Assembly (NCBI GenBank): GCA_009760855.2
Contig: WPIO01000011.1
Location: 667,501 to 731,500 of the forward strand
From: Cristatella mucedo
Taxonomy: Eukaryota > Bryozoa > Phylactolaemata > Cristatellidae
DNA length: 64,000 nucleotides
Direction of reading: 5' to 3'
Below are positions 35,700 through 45,639 of this stretch, in pieces. The notes beneath the pieces were generated by a model that was given only the letters and a program-made list of their open reading frames with translations, was not told where the DNA came from and ran no database searches. Made by a program: the position numbers and the translations under genes. Numbering within the stretch: the first letter of the stretch is position 1; each line of letters begins with the position of its first letter.

Positions 35700-35833
35700 C
35701 ATGTCTGGCCAGGTCGGCGAAGGCACGTCCAAGTACCTCCAGGTGGCAAATCCATTCGTCGACAGCCTGAAAGAAGCCAAGCGACTGAAGATTGAACGGA
35801 TCCAGAATTCCGAAGTGTGGAAGAGTACTCCAG
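35700..35833 (+). CDS. PARP catalytic-domain exon (I-E-R-I-Q-N motif)
   Basis: The plus strand has an acceptor CTCCTGCTTAG and then an open stretch encoding Y-L-Q-V-A-N-P-F-V-D-S-L and K-R-L-K-I-E-R-I-Q-N-S-E-V-W-K-S. This corresponds to the start of the ADP-ribosyltransferase domain of PARP10/14/15-type proteins, where a gs.EY..V...F segment leads to KIeRIQN..LW..Y. The likely donor is CCAG/GTACTG; an alternative is AAGA/GTACTC. Both leave phase 1, while the next recognised exon (58356) needs two bases, so at least one small exon or another splice choice is missing. Upstream domains (macro, WWE or other) were not found. No gene symbol is given because orthology cannot be settled from half a domain. 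Confidence 0.6.
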
Positions 35834-36179
35834 GTACTGGTGATTGTTGACTCTAACTTACTTAAATGCTTGAGAAACCCCCATGAGTGGTTAACGTGTG
35901 TGTGCCTATTTCCTAGATTAATAGTTTGTTTAATCCAAATAATTCATTAAAAAGGGTACTTTAATCATGTATTGGACGTTATGTGTTTCTGAAGACCATG
36001 TGAAAACGTATGTTGGTTGTTTAAATGCCTGTAAAGTAGCACATGCTTCAAATTGATATTCATTTCCTTGATACCTACACGCTATTTTATGAACGTGCAG
36101 AAAATGTTTGCAAACATAAATTTGATGCAGTTGCCGAAATCGTCCTCGAAAAAAGGCGTACACAGGCTGAGTGGTATGG

Positions 36180-36320
36180 CTTAGCTGGTTTGGTCTAGTG
36201 GTTAAGGTGCTCGCCCCAACCAAGGTCTGACTGAGGTCTTGGGCTCGAGCCCCGAGGCATATGTGAATCGCCTGAATAGAGATTAAGTTCTCTTGGGGCG
36301 CTAGATAAATTAATTACAAT
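36180..36320 (+). mobile_element. SINE-B, full length
   Basis: TTAGCTGGTTTGGTCTAGTG, B-box-like GGGCTCGAGCCC, GCCTGAATAGAGATTAAGTT, CTTGGGGCGCTAGATAAATT. The tail runs into AT-rich sequence and the hairpin at 36365. Confidence 0.87.
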
Positions 36321-36364
36321 ATATTACATTAAATTAATTACAATTATTATATATATATATATAT

Positions 36365-36385
36365 GCCAATAGGCATCTCAGGCCT

Positions 36386-36421
<36 letters not shown>

Positions 36422-36442
36422 AGGTCTGAGATGCCTATTGGC
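36365..36442. repeat. Near-perfect hairpin with (AT)n loop
   Basis: The left arm GCCAATAGGCATCTCAGGCC at 36365 and its complement at 36423-36442 pair over 26 nt (one G-T wobble), extended by an AT tract between them. Confidence 0.9.
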
Positions 36443-36703
36443 GTTTACGATTCTATAAAGCGAAAGAAAGCCAAGTAAAGTTGAGATATTTCAGCTAAGG
36501 TGGTCTGCCGGGTTTATTTCTCCTTCTGACATGGCTAGAAAGTATGGGCTACAATCGCTCGTCGGTCCAATTCCTTTCACAATCAATTTTTTTGGAGATA
36601 AAATTGCAACTCCTAATCTACGCTTTAATTTTTAACCAAACTGCACACAGATAATGCCGATGCTTTGGTTGGTAGTTACTTGCACTTAGAATGAATATAA
36701 ATA

Positions 36704-36985
36704 TAATTCATTTATATAGCGCCCAAGAGAACTTAATCTCTATTCAGGAGTTTCACATATGCCTCGGGGCTTGAGCCCACGACCTCAGTCAAACCTTGGT
36801 CGGGGCGAGCACCTTAACCACTAGACCAAACCAGCTCAGCAAATATAATTCATTTGTATAGCACCCCAAGGGAACTTAATCACTATTCAGGCGCTTCACA
36901 TAGGCCTCGGGGCTCGAGCCCACGACCTCAGCCAGACCTTGGTCGGGGCGAGCATCTTAACCGCTGCACCAAACCAGCTCGGCGT
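36704..36985 (-). mobile_element. Two SINE-B copies in tandem, minus strand
   Basis: Copy 1 is about 36704-36840 and copy 2 about 36847-36983, in the same orientation. Both heads carry the CTAGACCAAACCAGCTC or CTGCACCAAACCAGCTC form (plus-strand view). An AAATATA stretch precedes each tail, compatible with insertion of one at the edge of the other. Confidence 0.83.
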
Positions 36986-37039
36986 TATCACAATGAACTT
37001 CCCCATCTCCTTTACTGCATGTATTGCTGACCTTTGCAC

Positions 37040-38105
37040 GTGAATGGTAGGAAACGTTTTTAAATTGAACGATAATAAACCAAACTTACAAGGTATAGGC
37101 AAGTCAGTTTTTACTGAGAAATTGAAAATCCTATGCCACAAAATGGGCTCCACTAGCATATCTTCTGCAGCACCAGTGACAAATGTGACTGGCCCGTTCT
37201 ATAGTGACTCTTCACTTGCCGATGACATTAGCCTCACAGTCAAGTCTGCCTACTTTAAGATGACCGACATAATTCCGACATGACACAGGTTCTCCATGAC
37301 CCATGAAGCTGCATAGTGACTTCAAGGTTCGTTCTCATTAACTGGTCTCTTCATGGTCTTGCTTAAGCCTACCTATTTAAACTGCTTCCAAATTGGGCTA
37401 GCAGGTTTAATAGCCTATTTTGTATAGCAACAGAATAGATTCAAAGGCTAACAACATCACTTGGTGCGAAAATACAGGATTGCTTACTGCAGATTCCAAC
37501 CCACGACCTCAGCACCGAGGTCGTGAAAAGCAACCGCCTTAACTAATGAGCCATCACGGCTCACCATCGTACCACCCTCCAGGCTGGGCATCGTACTGCC
37601 CTCTCTTCTGACCCAAGTCATGTAGATGAGCCTCTAACCAGCATCAAATCATTTTAAGAGTTTGCTAGTTAGTATGCTCCCAAAGCTTAGGACTTAGTCC
37701 TGACTGATATTACAACATTCCCTAATTTTAAGATATTTAAAAGTAAGCTAACAACTCACATGTCCCTCACAGTATTTGCTAGCTCCTCGCGATTTGTCCT
37801 TTGTGTGCTTGTGCGTGCTGGTTCTGCATGCAATGCACTTTGCATGAGCTAAGAAAAAACTTCATTTGTGTAGTGCCTCAAGGGAGCTTAATATTTGTCC
37901 CTATGCTTCAAATTTACAGCATGGGGCTAAGCCACGGCTTGGTTTATTAAAAGAAAACCCCCATGTAATTGAGTTAAACGTGACCGGCAAACAATTAATT
38001 TACTTCCTTTACAATATATGTGCAAAGAGCCTAGACATAAATAAAAATGTCTTGGTGTGCTATTCAAATGTCTTATTTTTATATTTTATTGTTTATTTTA
38101 TTTTA
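37040..38105 (+). mobile_element. LINE-A relative interrupted by SINE-C
   Basis: 37044-37290 encodes F-K-L-N-D-N-K-P-N and S-S-L-A-D-D-I-S-L-T-V-K-S-A-Y-F, an internal RT region upstream of the C-terminus seen in other copies. SINE-C sits on the minus strand at about 37408-37566. 37575-37860 resumes with A-P-K-A-like and UTR-like sequence, and 37990-38100 is a diverged tail. It is the longest, oldest LINE-A-type copy in the window. Confidence 0.65.
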
Positions 38106-39044
38106 ATATTAATATATGATATTTTATCGTAAGCACCTTAGGTCTTGAGATGGAGATAGTGTTGTAGCAGTTCAGCTTTACATGCACCTGCCTACCTCTG
38201 TTGATTGTGTATTTCTATGATAGCGATAGAAGAACACGCTCCTTCGACTTAATGCACCGGTCATTTGAAGCTATGATCAAAGGTATGACACAGAATAGTT
38301 GCAGCCCAAATCATGCATCTTGCTAACGGAACAGTAAGGAGATCATCCCATGCTTTTTACTTCCTCGACAGTTCTGCTTTCTGTGCTGTGCTGTTCTCTT
38401 TGTTGCCTTAATAAAGTTTGTGGCTATCCAATGACAAGGCATATTTTATAACAACGCATTACCAGGCAAGCCAGTACGTTGATTTTTAAGTTAGTGCACG
38501 CTCTTTAACCAGACTTCTACTCTTAACCAGCCCGTGAAGATATGGTTGACATGCCTTATTGTGCTTTGTAATAGCATCAGGGTTTGTTTGCTGGCGTTGT
38601 CGGTACGATTACCTGCCCGGAAGTATTTTTTCACCTTTTATAATGAAGCTCACCCGGTGCTAGCTAATGGCTTTTGTTTAGCATGAACCATAATTCTTCA
38701 TCAATTTGTTTTCACTACATGCCAACTGTGTGCCTAATGTCTTGTGTAAGTAGCAATACTATTTAAAGGGAAATAATGAGCATTAGCAAATCCTCTCGGT
38801 TTTTAATTATCACTCGTATACCGACTCAGTATAAAGCCACCAAACTCTTATAAGTCTCCGATGCAGCGCTACCAGACTAGTACTGCAGCATGGTGAGCAA
38901 ACATTCGTTTGGCTAGCTTTCACAACAGATGCCGTGCCTGGCAAGCCTCTAGTGCACCGTCTATATGCTTGCAACCTCCCAAACAGCGGTCACCAGGAAC
39001 CGAGAGAGTCTTTAGTTGCCAAAGATAAATAAATAAAAATAAAT

Positions 39045-39150
39045 TGTAGCTGATAAAACTTGTTGTACAGTGACAGAATACCCTTAACGGCTATCACCAC
39101 AGCTTGCAGTGGCGATACAGGATCGCCCACCGCAGAAATTGAACCCAGTC
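39045..39150 (-). mobile_element. SINE-C fragment
   Basis: The minus strand reads GGTGGGCGATCCTGTATCGC, CAAGCTGTGGTGATAGCCGT and the TGTACAACAAG tail region. The head is missing. Confidence 0.65.
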
Positions 39151-39169
39151 AAGGCTCACAAAGGGCTTG

Positions 39170-41150
39170 CTCTTTCGGGTGAAAGTGATCCTGCCCGGTC
39201 TTCTTTGACCGACCTGAGCGTTGTACACTTTCCATACGGCAGTGCATTTTAAGCTTTTTCTGATTTGAGTTCAACGCTCTATCGATGAATTATGATTTTT
39301 CTGCAGTCAATACTAAACTAATCCGTGCCACCGCTTGGTTGCTCATAGTCCATTTGATTCGAAGCCTTCAGTCGTCCTTACGTTGTGCTGCAAGGCGATA
39401 AGCTAGGCCCGGTCAAGAAGCCAAAATGAGTCCAAAAGAGAGACTGCTTTCTGCTAGTTTTTAGAAAACGTTCTCCACTAACGCTGGCAGAGACTGGCAT
39501 AGACGCAATAGACCGAAATAATAGAATAGCGAAAAAATAGAAAGCTTTAAGAAAAATGCGAAAACTCGCCTGCCCGTTCATCTTAGAAGCGCAGCAAATA
39601 GACAAAATCTAACTGCATGGCTAATACATTGTGTATATAGCCAATGCACAAACAGCAAGCAAACGTGATTCCACTTTTACTACGGCCTTCACTAGCATTT
39701 CTGCTCACTTTGACCAATTTTAAAAGTGGCGCAAGACTTCCGAAGGTTTCTTTATAATTTCAGCACGATCCAAATTATGAAATTGATACTCCACAAATCC
39801 CCACACCCCATTGCATCATTCAGAGATTTACTTTGAAACAGCAATCAAGAAGGAGATTGTGCTACCTTTGTCGTTGGTTTTAGTCATATTGTCGCTGCCT
39901 AAGTAATTTTTATCTGTAGAACCTCATCGAAATAATCTAATAAAGCATTAGTTATTGGACACAGCTTCAGCAATTATAATAATAATGCACTTGATAAAGC
40001 ACTCACAGAGAACTCAATCTCTCTCAAAGCGCTTTACATTTGCTGCAAAGGAAAATGCAATTGAGTGGTGAGTAATATCATGCTTTATAAACAAACAAAA
40101 TGAATAACATGGTTAGGGGTGGCATGCACAGGGTCAGCATGCAAATGCGGTTAGTGGAAGCGTGCACAGTGTCAGCACGCATAAGCACGTGAAGGATGAA
40201 TCACAGGGACCCACTAAATGCTGTCCTAAATCTGCTGGTAAATAGTTATCTTTTGCGGCTTGACAGGGTTTCAATTTAGAAATTATCACCAAAAAATCTT
40301 ACCTGCACAGATTTGTTTCAACTTTAAGCTTTTTATTTCGAAAGGCCCAAATACCTTGCCAGGAGTGAGCTCTAATGTTTGAGAAATGTAGTAAAATATG
40401 CACGGAACACTATACGTGTGGTATCACTGTGATATAGGATCAAAGTTTTGCAATGCTTCTTACTTGAAATTCACTGCAATTGATTGTGAAGTTTACATGG
40501 ACGTCTGGTGAAAAATCACATGGGAAATGGATACCTAGATTGCATGCAGATGTTATAGGGCATATAAAATGGCCGATCATACTTCAGGGTCACGTTGAAG
40601 GCCCTTTGACACGATCCTAAGAGGACTCCGAAGTTTCAACTTTATTGTTTTCACTGAAGGAGATTGAGACCAAAAATGTGCTTTAGTTGCATGCTATTTC
40701 CTAAAGTATCAAAGGATTTCGGCTCAAACCGTGCGAATTCTAATTTTTCACATTCTATTGTGAGCCTACAGGCATCGAGAATTGACCAATTCGAGAAAAA
40801 CTCCTCTCAATCCACAAAAGTGTTTGGGCTTCCCAGGGCACAAAACCGAAGCCGAAAGACAACTGATAGCTCCAAATATCTAGGAGTAACCATGGCACAT
40901 GTTCTTGGGCTGCTAGATCAAAGAAAGTAGCAAGAAGATAGAAAGAGATTGAGATCTCAGAGGGCGCTTTATCAAGTGAATTATTGTTATTGTTATAAAA
41001 TGATTCGCAAGCCTTAACTCTTTAGTAGCCAATCGGCATGTTTATCTTACAGCAGAGTAGCTGTGGGAATTTTCACACCGAGTGCAGCCGGTGACAGGCT
41101 GTTGCCAGCTTCAGCACTCAAACTCAAGCACTAGCCTACTTCCTGGCAGA
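39170..41150 (+). repeat. Dispersed repeat R1, copy 1
   Basis: Long stretches match 55690-56740 in the same order: CATACGGCAGTGCAT, GTTCAACGCTCTATC, TACTCCACAAATCCCCACAC and CTTCCCAGGGCACAAAACC. This copy carries a minus-strand LINE-A 3' end (39975-40245), about 470 bp of sequence absent from copy 2 (40245-40715), and a 60-65-bp LINE-A tail (40935-41000). I recognise no coding capacity. The family is probably an uncharacterised transposon or a segmental duplication. Confidence 0.75.
39975..40245 (-). mobile_element. LINE-A 3' UTR inserted in R1
   Basis: The minus strand has the complete LINE-A 3' UTR and an ATT tail. The matching position in copy 2 (about 56455) lacks it. Confidence 0.87.
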
Positions 41151-42107
41151 CAGCATGATTGCGTTGAAAGCGTCGTGTTGCTCGGGACAAATGACGTCGG
41201 CAGCAGCAAGTATACATTAAATTACAAACTCTGCATCAGTGAAGGGATGCATTTTCTTCCCAATCAATGAGGACACTTTGTAAGAGTCTCGAGTGAGAAG
41301 CTCAGCAGCTTCGGAAGCTTTGGTGGATTGCTTCTTAAAAAGGAACGATTGGTGCTTCCAACCGTGGTTGGAAGCACCGAGCTGCCTTGGTCTCCTTGCT
41401 CATCCTCGGGGAAGTATCTTCAAGTGTACGCCAGCTTGGCATCGAAATTCTCCTTGAGATTCGACCAGTTGAAAGTGCCGTCGGTGTCTGTGCACACTAA
41501 ACACGGGGCTTTGGCTGCCGCGTTGGACCAAGAATAACTTGTAAGTCCATTCGGGGTGGAACATATGTAGTTTGAGGTGAACCTTTTGGAAACTGGTAGC
41601 TGCGTGCTGCTTCTGCTCTTTGGGCATAGCAATTGGTTTAACTGTGTGGAAATAGGACTTCTGTAATATGACCTTAAAGTAAAATTGCTTTGCACGTCTC
41701 AGCAGATGCACGTATGCACAACGCACACCTTGACTAAGGTGAGCGGTGCATAAACCGAGACCAAAGAGTGAACTTGTTTACAACACAATACTTATCATCC
41801 CTCCCCTGTCAGGTGCTGCCGTTTCATACAGCGCCCGAGATCAGTGGTAAAGAAAAACCTCTCGAGCCACAGCTTGCGGTGCAACCAGCAGTGCAGTACT
41901 TCCGTGACTTAGGAGTTCAATTCGTCCCGGGACGGAGCTCGTAACTCAAAGTAGTTCTATGTCAAATCAATTTCCCCATAAAAATGAATTGAAATGCTAT
42001 TAATCTTGCTGGACCCTCAAAGAACACTGCGGATTTATGTGACGTTTTTAAATTACAAAATGTACTCATAAATAATGAATATTTTTTACAAACGCAGTAC
42101 AACCGAG

Positions 42108-42412
42108 CGTATGAATAACGAACGCGTACGACCAGAGGCGTTCCACAAGAATTGTGCGCCCGGGAACGGACTGCCGAAACGCAGCTTACTGGCCGGGCCC
42201 TTTTGCGGACGCGCTCAGAGTGTCTTTAGTTACGCAAGGATCTCTAAGACGAAGGTACTGCCTAAGAAAAGTACTTGCTGCAGCCGTTCCTGCCAAAGTC
42301 GGTCTCAACCCTTAACTGTCGCTCGAGTCGGTCGTGCAGGGAACCGCCAGGCCAGCGCTTGACGTCACGCCCAGGCAGTCGCACTGCCCTTCCCCTACGA
42401 GCCTTAGTAACC
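42108..42412 (+). repeat. Direct repeat D, copy 1
   Basis: About 305 bp, roughly 80% alike to 43250-43558, with shared blocks GGACGCGCTCAGAGTGTCTT, AGTACTTGCTGC and TCCTGCCAAAGTCGGTCT. The copies are about 1.14 kb apart. They are LTR-like in arrangement, but I see no TG...CA ends or PBS. Confidence 0.8.
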
Positions 42413-43249
42413 GCGCGCTGTCCCTCTCTCTACCCTCTTACGTGCCTCGCTGGCACAACCCGTTTGCACTCGTTAACCCTTTCCGGTGAAAATCCGTCGC
42501 GGCTGGCTAAGGGCTTCTACCGCTAGCGGTGCGAAAAGCAGTCGCAATTCTCAAATCGTAGGTAAATCCATCAGTATATCAAATCGTCCAATCACCCAGC
42601 ACCCTAACTGTTAGCTCTCATCTCAATGGAAGAAGCGGCCGAGAGACGGCTCGAAAACTCGTTATTTGGAATACTCGCTAGTCAAAGAACCTCTGCAGGG
42701 AAGGAAAAAACGGCGAAAATCCATTAACAAATAACTAGGGGCTGCTAGGCTGGACTGGAGAACTAGCTAGGCTGGATCTTGCCTACAGGTCCGAAGTTTG
42801 CCGACTTCTGAGTTAACTCATTTCAATAATTTCACTTTTGTTAAGTTGACTGCATTTTCCACGTCTCTGCACCTTGAATCTTGTTTCAACGGACGTTTTT
42901 GACTTGCTGCTTTTTGCCTTACACACTCGCGTCTGTCATGCGCGAGCAAAAGTAAACTTCTGTAAATTTCCATCTGTTCTCGGAAAGTGGTGGCTCATTT
43001 CAGGCAATCCTTTAATTGATGAGATCACGACATTTATTCCATAGCATTTTCGTTAGACACGAAAGATATCATTACTGCGACGTTCTCAATTGACGGAAAA
43101 TGCTGATATACTTACGACATTGCTGTTCAACAAAAAATCAATTTCAGCTGCCATTGCAAAAAGGGTGATCTCGTCGTAACTGGACGTCGCTTCTCGTTGG
43201 TCTACGCCGGCTAGCGGGCGTGAGCGTAATTTCCGTTTACGCTAGTCTC

Positions 43250-43558
43250 TGAATAAGTATCGAGTACGACCGGAGGCATTCCACGGGTATTGTGCTCCCG
43301 GGGATGGACTGCCGAAGCGCAGTATACTGGCCGGACCCTTTTGCGGACGCGCTCAGAGTGTCTTTAGTTCTGCCAGGATCTCTAAGACGACGGCACTGCC
43401 TAATTAAAGTACTTGCTGCTGCAGTTCCTGCCAAAGTCGGTCTTAACCCTTAAGACTCGCACATGACGGTCGTGCAGGGAACCACCAGGTCCACCCTTAC
43501 CGTCACGACCAGGCGTAGGGAACGTCTTCGGCTGCCCTTCCCTTACAAGCTTCAGTTA
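43250..43558 (+). repeat. Direct repeat D, copy 2
   Basis: The second copy of repeat D. It ends within about 5 bp of the left terminus of the foldback element, so the two structures abut. Confidence 0.8.
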
Positions 43559-43599
43559 CCACAGGGTTCGACGAATTGCCGCGATCAACCACAATCCGC

Positions 43600-45117
43600 T
43601 CTAATTAGGCTAGCAACGACCAGACCTAAGCATTGGCGAGCTCAAATTTTTCACTCATATTGTTGCACGCGTTTGAATTTATCAATCCACCGAATTTCAT
43701 GTCGCTGGGCACGGGTTTCTATGCAAATGAGCTTTGACACCGGACGCCCGTTTCACAATCCACCACAATCCATTCTAGTTCCCGTCAAATCCACCACAAA
43801 TCAACTGCGAACAGCGCCAAAAAGTTTGGAATATCAAGCTACCCTACACGTATAATGCCCCCAGAAAATTTTGTGCGATTCCACTCACGCATTCTTACAA
43901 AGTCCACTGAAATAAAATGACTCTGGCCCAGGCCAACACCACCATCCGCTGCAATCCACCAAAATCCACTTCATTCCACCATGAAACGAAGGAAATCCAG
44001 CTCGAATAGCTTCTTCTTTGATTGCATATAACAGCACACTCTGCGACAATTTCATCAACAAATTTCACTTGCACTGGCACGGCCATTCTCGTGCAATGCA
44101 CTGTAATCGACTGCAGTAGCTCGGACCGCTGCCTCAATCCACTTCAATCCACAGGGTCCACTGCATGAAAAATTCAAATAAATTGCGCCGAGCTCCAGTT
44201 TTTATCGCCCATTTAAGTGAACCGTGCTGTGTGCACAACCACGATAAATGAAAAGAGTGGTGCAGCGTCACACTGTCGCAATGGGCAGCAATCGCCTGAA
44301 ATGACCTGGAAAACTGCAGCAATCCACTCTATTCCACTGCAAAGCATCCTCGAATCGCCATCGCGAAGCTCTACTTGACATTGCATATAAGAGTAGACTC
44401 TGTTCAAAGTGCATCCACAAATTTTCGCTCCATTGTGCTCACGCGTTCTCATGCAATGAATAAGAACTGACTGCAACTACCCGGTCCCATACCACAGTCC
44501 ACCTCAATCCGCCGAACCCCCCCCCCCCGAAATCCGATACACAGCGACCAGAACGCGTAAATTAGAAGCTCTAATTATGATTGCACGCTGCTCTACTTTT
44601 CGGTTATTGTGTACTCGCATAACTTCACTGTGATTGCCTCAGCCATTCTGCAGCAATGCACTGCAACCGACTGCAACTATTAGGGCCGGTACGAGAATGT
44701 ACTAAAACCGCGCGAAAAACGACCAAAATATGCATACTTAAAGCTCTAATACTGATTGCACGTTGCCATATATTTTGGTTATTGTGCAATTCCACAATTT
44801 CACAACAATTGCCTCGATCATGCGGCAGCAATGCACTGCAATTAACAGTAACTGCCAAGGCCAATACCTCAATATACAACAATCTCATGCAAAATGCCTT
44901 GAAATCGGTTTCGCTATTCTTCAATTTTTAATGCATGCTACAAAGCACACTGGTTACAGTCAACCACATCATTTTTAGCAATTGCTCTCCTAGAATCTCG
45001 GGCAACGCATGGCAATCTACGGCAACGGCTCGGCTCGAAGCAGCAATTCACTACAAGCCGTGGCAAGTTGATACTAAATTGGCTGCACGAAGTGCCGATT
45101 GTAATCACATTTCACGT
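43600..45117 (-). repeat. About 175-bp subrepeat array, left arm (minus)
   Basis: Cores of the form GCAATGCACTGCAATCGACT (or relatives) recur near 43925, 44100, 44270, 44460, 44660, 44830 and 45010, about 165-200 bp apart, with variable sequence between them. Confidence 0.75.
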
Positions 45118-45639
45118 CTAGGCAACGCCACCGAATCAAAGCCACCCTAGCTTCAACCAGCCGAAAGGCTAGCTCTCACCAGCTCTGTTGCTATTGAGAA
45201 GTATAACCAATGACAAGCGACGCAGCTTGATTTGGCACGCAGCTTCGTGGTATCGGCTGCAGCTGCCCGCCCGAGACGAACGCAGTCAGTGACAGTCGCC
45301 CTGCCCTGGCTTCGTTCTGACGACCATCTCCCTATACACAAACTCGTCTACTCCTTTCAGCTTGCTGGCGGGAGGGAAATTGCAGGTGGGACCCCGATAG
45401 CCGATGTAGGTGAATGATTCGTGCGTGAAGTCGGTAGGTTGGCATCTTAAAGCACGGTTCTGCATCGTCTAGGGTCGGGGCTGCCAGGGTGGCGGCGACT
45501 TCTGCTGGGAAACTCTCGTGCCAGCCCTAATTATTGATAACAATGAGCTGGGAGCTTAGTGCCGAACCAGTGTGCCCTAGGCAGCAGCCCTGTACGGAGC
45601 TCATGAGCAGAATCGACGCTGCGTCATGCAATCTATTTT

